Shown here in pieces: positions 17,900-26,443 of a stretch of DNA of 64,000 bases. Location: positions 1-64,000 of the forward strand of contig CALDEM010000012.1 of assembly GCA_937942435.1 (NCBI GenBank). Reading direction: 5' to 3'. Every line of letters begins with the position of its first letter. Positions within the stretch are counted from its first letter, which is position 1. The notes under the pieces were generated by a model. That model was not told the origin of the DNA. It made no database searches and was given only the letters and a program-made list of their open reading frames with translations. The stretch is from an uncultured Saprospiraceae bacterium (GTDB lineage: Bacteria; Bacteroidota; Bacteroidia; Chitinophagales; Saprospiraceae). The position numbers were made by a program, and so were the translations under genes.

Positions 17900-18062
17900 C
17901 CAAAAGTTAAATTGTAGGTTACTTGTCAGAACGTTCAAAAGATTGTGACGCTATGACCCTCGTGCGTCCAAAGGGTGTAAATAAGCAAGTACCAAAGAAT
18001 TTTCATACAGCAGTTGATTTAGTATTTTATAAGAGGTCAGAGTGAGTCCTGACCTTTTTTTC
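17900..18062 (+). ncRNA. Candidate small structured RNA
   Basis: Upstream of the terminator at 18034 several stems can form: TACTTG (17920-17925) with CAAGTA (17986-17991) as an outer closing stem, and inside it GACGC/GCGTC (17947-17951/17964-17968) interleaved with ACCCT/AGGGT (17956-17960/17972-17976), a pseudoknot topology. There is no reading frame. The 5' end is a guess. I do not recognise it as 6S, SRP, RNase P or tmRNA. Confidence 0.35.
18034..18062 (+). terminator. Intrinsic terminator with no upstream gene
   Basis: AGGTCAG (18034-18040) pairs with CTGACCT (18049-18055) over an 8-base loop, followed by a run of seven T. No plus-strand protein gene lies within more than a kilobase upstream, so it probably ends a non-coding transcript. 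Confidence 0.75.
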
Positions 18063-18385
18063 TTCCCTTTTAAGCAACAACAATCCTCATATAAGAGAAA
18101 GAGAGTGAAGTAAGTTTTCTCAATCGTCTATACGTTAACGGACCTTATTCATCCATCGATTGACAATTCTTACTCACTTTTTTGATGCTCTTTCTTTTCC
18201 AAGCTGTCTTCAAGAATAATAACAAGAGATTATAGGCAAGAATAGATTGTACACTGCAGATCGCCTCGCTGGATAGATCTTTACTCATATACTTATTCAT
18301 TTTGATCCATCTGGTTGGTCACTTTTTTTTACATTAGCTTCAGTTGGCTATTACGGAGATGGCCATCATTAGATATTATCACCGC

Positions 18386-18631
18386 ATGACTGATCATACA
18401 GAAGCTTATATGAAAGCGATGGCCTTGATTAAGGATAATCAATGGGCTAAAGCACATGATATCATAGAGATGATGGATACACAGATGGCCAGTCATATAC
18501 ACGCATATTTGCATCGTATAGAAGGGGATAAATGGAATGCCGACTATTGGTACAGAAGAGCGGGAACGACTAGACCTGACTGTTCACTGATGGATGAGTG
18601 GTCGCAGATCTCGGAGCTCATCCAAGCCTGA
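18386..18631 (+). CDS. Small conserved hypothetical protein
   Basis: From the ATG at 18386 the protein has 81 residues: MTDHTEAYMKAMALIKDN, then AHDIIEMMD and HIHAYLHRIEGDKWNADY ending WYRRAG. The pattern of a work-up helix pair followed by IHAYLHRxEGDxxNAxYWYRRAG is one I associate with a widespread short uncharacterised family. It is cytoplasmic and helical. Upstream in-frame starts (TTG 18344, ATG 18359) are possible; the chosen start gives the common MTDH-type beginning. It is followed 121 bases later by the TerB-like gene. Function is unknown. Confidence 0.65.
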   Translation: MTDHTEAYMKAMALIKDNQWAKAHDIIEMMDTQMASHIHAYLHRIEGDKWNADYWYRRAGTTRPDCSLMDEWSQISELIQA

Positions 18632-18752
18632 CATTTGGCGTAAGCATAGTATAACTTGTATATATCGACTTCTAAGGACAATGACAAATAAGTGACTATT
18701 CCCAAAATCTGGCATACTATTGGTATTTTTTTTGGTAACAATACTTGCTCAA

Positions 18753-19175
18753 ATGTCAACCGTAGCACAGAAGTCCTCGACCTATTCTAACAAGGCGATC
18801 ATCGCCTTATTGTATAAACTCATGGGAGCTGATCATGACGAAGATCCGCACGAGTTGGCCTACATAATGCATATAGGTGATAGATTAGGTCTCAGTGATG
18901 ATGACCTTAAAGAAGTAAGTTTTAATACAGAGAGTTATGAACTTGAGCCACCAGCGTGTCAGAAACAAAGGATAACTATACTGTACTATTTCCTATTCTT
19001 GATGAAGGCTGATGGAGTGATCCAACCAGAAGAAGAAGAGTTTGTAATCGACTTTGGTAAGAAGTTGGGCTTCCAAGAAGAAATGATCGTCGACCTCATA
19101 CAAGTCATAAAAGAATATTTAGATACCTCTGTACCACCGCAAGAGATGTATAGTAAGCTTAAGGATTATCTCTAA
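18753..19175 (+). CDS. TerB-like helical protein
   Basis: From the ATG at 18753 the protein has 140 residues. It is all-helical with two similar acidic halves (DHDEDPHELAYIMHIGDRLG and ADGVIQPEEEEFVIDFGKKL), the helix-repeat pattern of the TerB/DjlA-N fold: a conserved acidic position, then a helix ending in GLSDD or GFQEE. TerB-like domains occur in metal-stress and phage-related proteins, but also widely as solo cytoplasmic proteins. I preferred this ATG to a TTG 33 bases upstream that would add a hydrophobic leader. Function is unknown. Confidence 0.65.
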   Translation: MSTVAQKSSTYSNKAIIALLYKLMGADHDEDPHELAYIMHIGDRLGLSDDDLKEVSFNTESYELEPPACQKQRITILYYFLFLMKADGVIQPEEEEFVIDFGKKLGFQEEMIVDLIQVIKEYLDTSVPPQEMYSKLKDYL

Positions 19176-19212
19176 GACTTCTTCTTACAAAGCACCTTTA
19201 TGAGTCAAAAAG

Positions 19213-19240
19213 GAAAGGCCAATATCTCTATCGGCCTTTC
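19213..19240 (-). terminator. Terminator of the gene at 19279
   Basis: GAAAGGCC (19213-19220) pairs with GGCCTTTC (19233-19240). On the minus strand the stem is followed by CCTTTTTG, a short T-run, so it best fits the end of the secreted protein gene at 19279; it may also serve the converging TerB-like gene weakly. Confidence 0.6.
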
Positions 19241-19278
19241 AAAAACAAAATCAATCAACTTACTACTCGCTGTATATC

Positions 19279-19641
19279 TTAGCTCGTTATTCCTTTCTTA
19301 AAGGAGATAGGGAGGATGTAGACTTTGTTGACAGTAAGGTCATTCTCTTTAAGCTCTTTGTAATTAAGAGTTCTTTTGAGCAAGTACTCGGCATCGTCGT
19401 TATTGATGCGCAGTATCACGAGCTCGTTATCTGCGTTAATCATAAATTGAACCTTGACGACTTGATCGTCAAATTTTTCCATGTCAAAATCAATGCTCTT
19501 GACCACCTTCTTAATCTCTGCATAAGTCTTAGATGAAGAAGTGGATGTCTCTGTAACAAAAGTGTATGGTGTTGATGCAATTGCCATGACTGCTACAATA
19601 AGTGATAGTGCGGTACTTAAAAAGGCTTTTCTGATATTCAT
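19279..19641 (-). CDS. Small secreted hypothetical protein
   Basis: This 120-residue protein has a clear signal peptide (AFLSTALSLIVAVMAIAS). The mature part (about 95 residues) is beta-rich with the segments VVKVQFMINADNELVILRIN and LTVNKVYILPISFKKG. The VQFMIN...ELVI pattern recalls the small periplasmic TonB-C-like folds common in Bacteroidota, but I cannot confirm this. It is monocistronic with its own terminator. Function is unknown. Confidence 0.6.
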   Translation of the reverse strand: MNIRKAFLSTALSLIVAVMAIASTPYTFVTETSTSSSKTYAEIKKVVKSIDFDMEKFDDQVVKVQFMINADNELVILRINNDDAEYLLKRTLNYKELKENDLTVNKVYILPISFKKGITS

Positions 19642-20299
19642 AACTTAAGGGTTTTTTAATGTGAAATAATTTGGTAGTGCTTTTTCTAATTTACAAAGAG
19701 ACATAGGTTGACCTTTCTGCAGTTAGTCAACTGTAGTTACATGATAATTAGAAAGTGTAGTGAATGCTGATGCCGGGTTGATACAGTAATGCAAAAATTA
19801 CAAGACGCCTTATATCTTAATCAATCTGACGACTATAAAACGGTAGGATATTGGTCAAAGTTACATGCAACTCTGTTGCAGCTCGATTATATAGACCAAT
19901 GACCATAACGAAGGGATGAACAAACTGATCTAAACCACAGAAAACATAGGCCTCTCAGAGCCATTAAGTAGTCATGATGGAGCAAATGCAAAAGTTTTGT
20001 TAAGAGATTTTAAGCTGCTTAGATCAACCATTATTTTGGATGATTAGAAATGGAGCATAGTGTTTACTTATCTGTCTGTAAATCTGTCGATATTCGATAA
20101 AAAGGGAGCGTTTATGGACAATCTCATAACATATTACATCAATTCATATGGGAACTATTATGTTACATATATAGTTGATATTCATATATTTAGCGATAAA
20201 CTAAGGGGATACACTAGTGGTAAATCAAAATGTTTGCAGCTGACATAAATTCCGTTTTACTGAGTGCTAATTTCATGTCTGTATGATTATATTCGCGTT
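19642..20299. other. 658-base gap without a gene
   Basis: No convincing gene was seen. A 37-codon frame from the ATG at 19789 (MQKLQDALYLNQSDDYK...) has natural composition but no support, and a 62-codon frame near 20060 looks random. The AT-rich end probably carries the promoter of the endonuclease gene. Confidence 0.45.
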
Positions 20300-21427
20300 G
20301 TGAGAATCGATTTTATCTATGCTCTACTTCTATGTGTTGTTAGCTCAACAACTATGGAAGCCCAAATATTTGCGGACTTAGAAGGGGAAGAACTGTTTAA
20401 AGCAACGGTCGAAGAGTACAAGCCAAACTTCGTTGAGACTTACTCAGTAGCGAGGACGCTGATGTACACTCAGATATACAATGTGGATGATACGGTGCAT
20501 ACTATCTACTCCGGTCATAAGCTCTACTTACCACCAGACAATGACTTACCGATACAGTTTCTTGCCATGGATGCCAGGGCTGATGGTATCAATACAGAAC
20601 ACATATATCCAAGATCCAAAGGCGCTAAAGAAGAGAATGGCAATGCATTTTCAGATCTCCATAATCTCGCTCCTGCGAGGTGGGCTGTCAACGAGGCCAG
20701 ATCCAACTATCCATTTTCTGAAGTAGATGATGATAGAGTGGATTGTTGGTTTTATAGAAACGATAAGATTAGAAATATTGAAGATCTCCCAATGAACCAG
20801 GTGGATGAGTTTTCTGAAGTAGATGACTTCACGACATTTGGTGGTCGCTTTGAGCCACGCGAGTCTGTCAAAGGGGACATAGCAAGAAGCGTATTTTACT
20901 TCTATACCATGTATCGTGATGAAGCACTTCGAGAGGATGATAGCTACTTTACTGGTATGCGTGAAGATCTTTGTTCGTGGCACAATGCGGATGGAGTAGA
21001 TGAGATAGAGATGGACCGTAATCTTATGAAGGCCATGGTCCAAGATGGTAAGACTAACCCATTTGTGATGGATTGTTCTTTGGTCAACCGCATGTATTGT
21101 CCAGAGTATACAACTTCGAGTTGTGACAACCTTACTACAGCTATCGACGAGACACTTATACAAGGCGAAGAGCTCAATCCAAGTATTAAGATTTATCCTA
21201 ATCCTAACAACGGCATATTTACTTTGGACATCAGTAGTATATCACCCGGCAATTATCAAGTCGAGATATTCTTTTTGTCAGGTCAGTTGATCTACAGTCT
21301 ACAAGAGAGGTTAGACTACTTTAACTCCATCAATATGTGGAATGCTAAAGCAGGTACGCACATTATCCATCTTACAAACCGTGATACAGGCCGTAAGTAT
21401 TCGGGGCTGTTCACTGTTGTAAAATAG
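20300..21427 (+). CDS. Secreted endonuclease I with T9SS sorting domain
   Basis: From a GTG at 20300 the protein has 375 residues and a good signal peptide (MRIDFIYALLLCVVSSTT). An upstream GTG at 20264 would spoil that signal. The middle is an Endonuclease_1 (His-Me finger) domain: NTEHIYPRSKG with the catalytic His, then FSDLHNLAPA and the Asn of VNEARSNYPF. The C-terminal 80 residues (IKIYPNPNNGIFTLDIS onward to FTVVK) are a type IX secretion sorting domain. The product should be a secreted or surface nuclease that cuts DNA outside the cell, for nutrient recovery or biofilm turnover. Confidence 0.87.
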   Translation: MRIDFIYALLLCVVSSTTMEAQIFADLEGEELFKATVEEYKPNFVETYSVARTLMYTQIYNVDDTVHTIYSGHKLYLPPDNDLPIQFLAMDARADGINTEHIYPRSKGAKEENGNAFSDLHNLAPARWAVNEARSNYPFSEVDDDRVDCWFYRNDKIRNIEDLPMNQVDEFSEVDDFTTFGGRFEPRESVKGDIARSVFYFYTMYRDEALREDDSYFTGMREDLCSWHNADGVDEIEMDRNLMKAMVQDGKTNPFVMDCSLVNRMYCPEYTTSSCDNLTTAIDETLIQGEELNPSIKIYPNPNNGIFTLDISSISPGNYQVEIFFLSGQLIYSLQERLDYFNSINMWNAKAGTHIIHLTNRDTGRKYSGLFTVVK

Positions 21428-21499
21428 GGTCTAAGCAGCACTTAGTTTAGACATCCAGATTTCCTTTTTTCATTACCTTTATCAAAGAACGCATCACAG

Positions 21500-21739
21500 A
21501 TGATACTAAAGTGGTTACTTATTGGACTGATCGCAGGTACCCTAGCTAAGATGATCACTCCTCAAGATGAAGGAGATTCTTGGCTGTCTTCATTAGGCAT
21601 AGGTGTACTTGGTTCTATAGCAGGGGGCTTCTTGCTGGGACTTTTGGGATTCAGCGCTGATGGACTTTTGGGAGAGCTGATCACAGCAGTTATCGGATCA
21701 GTCGTTCTGCTATTTGTCTATCACCGATACAAGTCTTAA
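21500..21739 (+). CDS. GlsB/YeaQ/YmgE-family membrane protein
   Basis: This 79-residue protein has three hydrophobic segments with the family's glycine-rich pattern: WLLIGLIAGTLAKMI at the start, LGIGVLGSIAGGFLLGLLG in the middle, and ITAVIGSVVLLFVYHRY at the end. The family (transglycosylase-associated) is tied to stress response in several bacteria, but its molecular role is unknown. The gene lies 21 bases before the VOC gene and may share a transcript. Confidence 0.88.
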   Translation: MILKWLLIGLIAGTLAKMITPQDEGDSWLSSLGIGVLGSIAGGFLLGLLGFSADGLLGELITAVIGSVVLLFVYHRYKS

Positions 21740-21760
21740 CTAATTAAAAACCTTCGTCAT

Positions 21761-22183
21761 ATGTCTATCAGACCTTTTCATGTTGCTGTGCCAGTAGACG
21801 ATGTGCCCAAAGCACGTGCTTTCTATAGAGATGTAATGGGATGCGAAGAAGGTCGATCTTCTGAGCACTGGGTCGACTTTAATTTTTTTGGCCACCAATG
21901 GGTCATCCATTATAAACCAAAGTCGCCAGCAGAAGAAACACATCACAATTCTGTCGATGGACACGAAGTACCAGTTCCGCATTATGGTGTAGTTCTGGAG
22001 TGGGATCAGTGGGAAGCCCTCGCAGACAGTTTGCGTGAGCAGGGTATCAAGTTTGTGATAGAGCCTTATATCCGATTCAAAGGTGAAGTAGGGGAGCAAG
22101 CCACTATGTTTTTCTTAGATCCTTGCGGAAATGCACTTGAGTTCAAAGCATTTAAAGATATCAGTCAGCTGTTCGCTAAGTAG
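21761..22183 (+). CDS. VOC-family (glyoxalase-like) protein
   Basis: The 140-residue protein has two beta-alpha-beta-beta-beta modules: [20 protein letters not shown] at the N-terminus and [17 protein letters not shown] with [16 protein letters not shown] in the second half. His and Glu residues at typical metal positions (FHVAV, EFK) are present. Members include glyoxalase I, dioxygenases and resistance proteins; the substrate cannot be read from the sequence. It is cytoplasmic and immediately downstream of the GlsB-like gene. Confidence 0.85.
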   Translation: MSIRPFHVAVPVDDVPKARAFYRDVMGCEEGRSSEHWVDFNFFGHQWVIHYKPKSPAEETHHNSVDGHEVPVPHYGVVLEWDQWEALADSLREQGIKFVIEPYIRFKGEVGEQATMFFLDPCGNALEFKAFKDISQLFAK

Positions 22184-22203
22184 AGTATGTTTGACCGATT
22201 TAA

Positions 22204-22629
22204 TCTCTTTTATTTGATCGAAGGTCTCTGACTTGGGTATTCTTGCACATGAGTTTGTTAGCTTCACTATTTGAGCTTAGCGGAGCTGAAACTCTACTTT
22301 TCAGGAGGGCTAAATTAAATCGATGGAAATTTTTTACATCGTCCAACTCGTTAATTACAGCTTTTTACATCTTAGAAAAACAAGTTAACTCTAAGGAGGC
22401 AAATTCTGCAATTGCAATTATTCTAAAAAGAATTGAAATCAAAGATTGAGCGAATGAATTAATACTTGCTTCGAAGTCAAGAACATATGACTTAGAAGAT
22501 GGGAGCAAATAGAATGTTCAAATAATATCAGGAAAGTAGATTTATTGTAACAAGAGATAAAAAGGGTTTGAAAATTCTATAATTGAAATTTTGAATCCAG
22601 ATGAACTCATAGCTTTATATCACAAGTAA
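22204..22629 (+). pseudogene. Decayed PIN-domain (VapC-like toxin) gene
   Basis: One frame reads SLLFDRRS...LLASLFELSG...FFTSSNSLITAFYILEK...NSAIAIILKRIEIKD, then a TGA, then in the same frame ANELILASKSRTYDLEDG. After that single-base shifts give EQIECSNNIRKVD, then FIVTRDKKG, then GFENSIIEILNPDELIAL ending in TAA at 22627. Together these match a whole PIN toxin: SSNS strand, YILEK helix, the DLED acidic motif and the C-terminal IVTRDxKxF...NPDEL. One nonsense change and about three one-base losses show it is dead. No antitoxin gene remains upstream. Confidence 0.68.
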
Positions 22630-22781
22630 AAGAGTAAAATCGAGCAACCCAAAATTGATGATTAGTCATCTATGCCGCATTACTTCCAGAGAAACGATAC
22701 ATCATTGACCTTTGATCTTTAGTACTTCCGTGCAAATAAGATGCATGCTCCATCAGATATTTGGATAAATAAACCCAAACA

Positions 22782-24134
22782 ATGGAAATCTCAACAGATA
22801 TTATCTTAGTTGCATTAGTCTTCATCGGCCTTGCGCAACTCGCACTCTCAATATTTTTTCGATCTAACAGATCATCGACGGATGCAACAAGGCTTGAGCA
22901 GGCACTCAACTCTAACATCACTAAACTTGAAGAACAAATCAAAATCGAGTTTACTATCAATAGAACAGAAATGGCTCGATCTGCCAAAGATGCTCAAGAG
23001 TTAGTAGGCCAGCAGCTTTCACTCCATGGACAAAACCAAAATGTCCTACTTAATAACTTTCAAAAGCAACTGGCTAATCTGGCAGTTACAAACCAAGCAG
23101 GATTCAATGAATCAAAAGAATCTCTGACCAAGTCACTTCATCAGATCAGAACAGAAGTGCAGCAGAAACTGCAGTCGATCCAGAATGACAATGCACAACA
23201 ATTAGAAAAGATGAGGGCAACTGTTGATGAGAAACTACATAAGACATTAGAAGATAGATTGGGTAAGTCATTTCAATTAGTGAGTAAGCATCTTGCTGAA
23301 GTGCAGAAGGGTTTGGGTGAGATGCAGCATCTTGCGACAGGCGTAGGAGACCTTAAGAAAGTACTGACCAATGTTAAGACAAGAGGCGTCATGGGAGAGA
23401 TACAATTGGGTAATATACTTGAGCAAGTACTAACACCTGATCAGTATAGTCTCAATGTGGCTACTATCCCTGATAGCAGATGTCATGTAGAGTTTGCTAT
23501 AAAACTCCCGGGCCGCGGAGATGATGATAGATGTGTGTGGTTACCGATTGATTCTAAGTTTCCGATGGATAGATATGAGCAAGTACAAGATGCTTATGAC
23601 ATAGGAGATGTCACACTTATCAATAAGGCAAATAAAGACTTATACAATACTATAAGGCTGATGGCCAAGGATATCAAAGAGAAGTACATATCACCTCCTC
23701 ATACCACGGACTTTGGGATCTTATTTTTGCCAACAGAAGGTTTGTATGCCGATGTAGTGAGGCAATCAGAATTAGTCCAAACCTTACAGCGTGATCATAA
23801 AATCATCTTAGCAGGGCCAACTAATTTGGCGGCTCTACTTAACTCGCTGCAGATGGGTTTTAGATCTGTTGCGATAGAAAAGAGATCAAGCGACGTCTGG
23901 AAAGTGCTGGGTATGGTTAAAACGGAGTTTGGAAAGTTTGGCGCTGTGATAGATAAAGTGCAATCAAAACTTAGACAAGCATCGGACACGATTGATAAGG
24001 TTGGTGTCAGGTCGCGAGCGATCGAGCGTAATCTGAAGAGTGTAGAAGCGCTGCCTACTAAGGATGAGATCAAAGCACTACCATTTGATGATGGAGTGGA
24101 TATAGAAGATTTTGAGTTGACCGCGCTGACTTAA
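22782..24134 (+). CDS. rmuC: DNA recombination protein RmuC
   Basis: The 450-residue protein has an N-terminal membrane segment (IILVALVFIGLAQLALSIFF), a long coiled coil at about residues 35-190, and the RmuC nuclease-like domain: TRGVMGEIQLGNILEQVL, the PIDSKFPMDRYEQ motif (with Asp and Lys of a PD-(D/E)XK-type centre), and FLPTEGLYADVVR. RmuC limits inversion and recombination at inverted repeats and restricts foreign DNA in some bacteria. It is anchored at the inner membrane. It ends 43 bases before tex and may share a transcript, although tex has its own -7-like element. Confidence 0.95.
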   Translation: MEISTDIILVALVFIGLAQLALSIFFRSNRSSTDATRLEQALNSNITKLEEQIKIEFTINRTEMARSAKDAQELVGQQLSLHGQNQNVLLNNFQKQLANLAVTNQAGFNESKESLTKSLHQIRTEVQQKLQSIQNDNAQQLEKMRATVDEKLHKTLEDRLGKSFQLVSKHLAEVQKGLGEMQHLATGVGDLKKVLTNVKTRGVMGEIQLGNILEQVLTPDQYSLNVATIPDSRCHVEFAIKLPGRGDDDRCVWLPIDSKFPMDRYEQVQDAYDIGDVTLINKANKDLYNTIRLMAKDIKEKYISPPHTTDFGILFLPTEGLYADVVRQSELVQTLQRDHKIILAGPTNLAALLNSLQMGFRSVAIEKRSSDVWKVLGMVKTEFGKFGAVIDKVQSKLRQASDTIDKVGVRSRAIERNLKSVEALPTKDEIKALPFDDGVDIEDFELTALT

Positions 24135-24164
24135 TCGAGCGTCGTTTTATTGAGACTTGGAGCT

Positions 24165-24172
24165 TATATTTG
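24165..24172 (+). promoter_or_regulatory. Putative -7 element of tex
   Basis: TATATTTG matches TAnnTTTG and ends 5 bases before the tex ATG at 24178. If used, the transcript would start at or next to the ATG, giving a leaderless or nearly leaderless mRNA. The upstream -33 element is not clear. Confidence 0.4.
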
Positions 24173-24177
24173 CGACC

Positions 24178-26286
24178 ATGATCCCAAAACAGATACAGCT
24201 ACGTACGGGCTTGCCTGCTCGAGCGATTGATCAAGTGTTACAGTTATTGTCAGAAGGAGCAACGGTTCCTTTTATAGCCAGATATCGTAAAGAAAGAACA
24301 GGCTCCTTAGATGAGGTTCAGATCGCTGAGATCCAAAAAGAATTAGAAAAGCTCAACAAATTAGAAAAGCGTAAAGAGACTATACTCGCTGCCATTGATG
24401 AGCAAGGCAAGTTGACGCCAGAACTGTCTAACAAGATTAGAGATTGTTGGTCCAGTATTTCCCTTGAGGATATATATCTACCCTTTAAGAAATCAAGAAA
24501 GACAAAAGCAGATACGGCGAGGGAGCAAGGACTTGAGCCACTTGCTAAGATTATTTCTGCACAACGATCAACCCATCTTTATGGCGAAGCGAGAAGATAT
24601 GTCAAAGGTAGTGTGAAGGATGTAGAAGCTGCTCTTGAAGGAGCTCGATATATTATAGCAGCTTGGATGAATGAGAACATCGCGATGCGCTCGACCATTA
24701 GAACCATGTTTGAAAGATGGGCAGTGATCTCAAGTAAGGTTGTTAAAAAGCAAAAAGAAAAGGCGGAGAAGTACAAAGACTACTTTGAGTTTGCAGAGAC
24801 ATTAAAAAAGTGCCCTTCGCATCGGCTACTTGCTATATATAGAGGTGAGGACGAAGGCTTGCTACGGGTTAAAGTAAGTATAGATGAAGATCGAGCCCAT
24901 GATAAGCTGAGCAGATATTACGTGAAGTCCAATGGAGACTGCGCAGAGCAAATGGATATGTCCATTGGAGATGCATTGAAGAGATTGATTCTTCCTTCTA
25001 TAGAAAATGAATTTAGAAAATCATCGAAGCAAAAAGCAGATGCAGAAGCTATCGATGTCTTTGTTAACAACCTGAGACAATTACTTTTGGCCGCTCCGTT
25101 AGGCGATAGATCAGTGTTGGCTATTGATCCGGGATTTAGGACGGGTTGTAAAGTGGTGATATTGGATGAGCATGGTCAGCTTATCGCAAATGATACCATC
25201 TATCCGCATCCGCCTCAATCTTCAAAACAAGAGACAGAGCACAAGGTGAGATCTTGGATACATAAGTATAAGATAAGATATATAGCCATTGGCAACGGTA
25301 CAGCTGGAAGAGAGACATACCAGTTCTTACGTAACTTAAATCTTGATGTCGAGTTATATATGGTCAATGAAAGCGGTGCTTCGATCTACTCAGCATCTGC
25401 GGTGGCAAGAGAAGAGTTTCCATCATTGGATCTGACGGTTAGGGGAGCCATATCAATCGGTCGGAGGTTGATGGATCCACTGGCAGAACTTGTAAAAATA
25501 GATGCTAAGTCAATAGGTGTAGGTCAATATCAACACGATGTCAATCAAACGCAACTCAAAGAAAGCCTAGACAGAACAGTCGTCTCATGTGTCAATAGTG
25601 TAGGTGTTAACCTCAATACAGCAAGCAAGCATTTACTTCAATATGTCTCAGGCGTTGGTCCAACACTGGCTGACAATATTGTAAAACATAGGCAAGACAT
25701 AGATGGATTTTCTAAAAGGAGTCAGCTACTCAAAGTCGCTCGCATGGGACAAAAAGCATATGAGCAAGCAGCGGGATTCTTAAGAATCAAAGAGGGCGGT
25801 CATCCGTTAGACAATACTGGTGTACATCCAGAAAGATACAGTCTTGTAAAGAAGATGCTACATGATCATGGCATCGACTTAGCTCAATTAGAATCACAAA
25901 AGGATAAAATTGAAAAAATAGACATCCAACAATATGTCTCTGATGAGGTTGGGCTTCCAACTCTAAAAGATATCATAGTAGAGCTACTAAAGCCAGGACT
26001 GGATGCCCGAGGATCAGCGCAGCCTGTGAAGTTCTCAAGCCAGATAAAGAGTATCTCGGATCTTAAGGTTGGGATGACGCTATCAGGAGTGGTTAACAAT
26101 CTAACTAAGTTTGGCGCCTTTATAGATCTGGGGATTAAAGAATCTGCCTTGCTACATATCTCTCAGATCACTGATCGATTTATAAAAGATCCAAGTGAGA
26201 TCCTGTCCTTACAACAACACGTAGAAGTCAAGGTACTGGACGTGGATGAAGTTAGAAAACGAGTCAGCCTAACAATGAAGTTTTAG
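24178..26286 (+). CDS. tex: Tex-family RNA-binding transcription accessory protein
   Basis: From the ATG at 24178 the protein has 702 residues. It shows the full Tex plan: N-terminal helical domain (GATVPFIARYRKERTGSLDE), YqgF/RNase-H-like domain at about 310-440 (VLAIDPGFRTGCKVVILDEHG and YIAIGNGTAGRETYQ), helix-hairpin-helix region (NTASKHLLQYVSGVGPTLAD), and a C-terminal S1 domain (VGMTLSGVVNNLTKFGAFID). Tex binds nucleic acid and affects transcription and toxin expression; its exact task is unsettled. A TTG seven codons earlier was rejected in favour of the MIPKQIQ start. Confidence 0.95.
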   Translation: MIPKQIQLRTGLPARAIDQVLQLLSEGATVPFIARYRKERTGSLDEVQIAEIQKELEKLNKLEKRKETILAAIDEQGKLTPELSNKIRDCWSSISLEDIYLPFKKSRKTKADTAREQGLEPLAKIISAQRSTHLYGEARRYVKGSVKDVEAALEGARYIIAAWMNENIAMRSTIRTMFERWAVISSKVVKKQKEKAEKYKDYFEFAETLKKCPSHRLLAIYRGEDEGLLRVKVSIDEDRAHDKLSRYYVKSNGDCAEQMDMSIGDALKRLILPSIENEFRKSSKQKADAEAIDVFVNNLRQLLLAAPLGDRSVLAIDPGFRTGCKVVILDEHGQLIANDTIYPHPPQSSKQETEHKVRSWIHKYKIRYIAIGNGTAGRETYQFLRNLNLDVELYMVNESGASIYSASAVAREEFPSLDLTVRGAISIGRRLMDPLAELVKIDAKSIGVGQYQHDVNQTQLKESLDRTVVSCVNSVGVNLNTASKHLLQYVSGVGPTLADNIVKHRQDIDGFSKRSQLLKVARMGQKAYEQAAGFLRIKEGGHPLDNTGVHPERYSLVKKMLHDHGIDLAQLESQKDKIEKIDIQQYVSDEVGLPTLKDIIVELLKPGLDARGSAQPVKFSSQIKSISDLKVGMTLSGVVNNLTKFGAFIDLGIKESALLHISQITDRFIKDPSEILSLQQHVEVKVLDVDEVRKRVSLTMKF

Positions 26287-26443
26287 CCATAACTACAACC
26301 AAATAATTTTGATCATCAGATAGGAGAGGATCGAGCTTTGATGTGTTTATCACTATATATTAATCACTCGTCGAATAATAATCGCGTCTTGGCAGTCGTC
26401 TTATAACTTCCCTTATATTTTTTGATCTGCATAAAGATTCGAT

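Larger units (their letters stand above)
17227..18385. other. 1.16-kb gene-poor stretch with tRNA-Lys and possible RNAs
   Basis: This gap holds a two-hairpin repeat-like element at 17549, the tRNA-Lys with its terminator, and a possible small RNA ending at 18062. The segments 17227-17540 and 18063-18385 show nothing I can name. Confidence 0.5.

Noticed and set aside
20060-20248. 62-codon plus-strand frame
   Set aside because: Composition looks random, and no ribosome site or neighbour supports it.
20651-21163. 170-codon minus-strand frame
   Set aside because: Antisense shadow of the endonuclease gene, Cys/His-rich in a random way.
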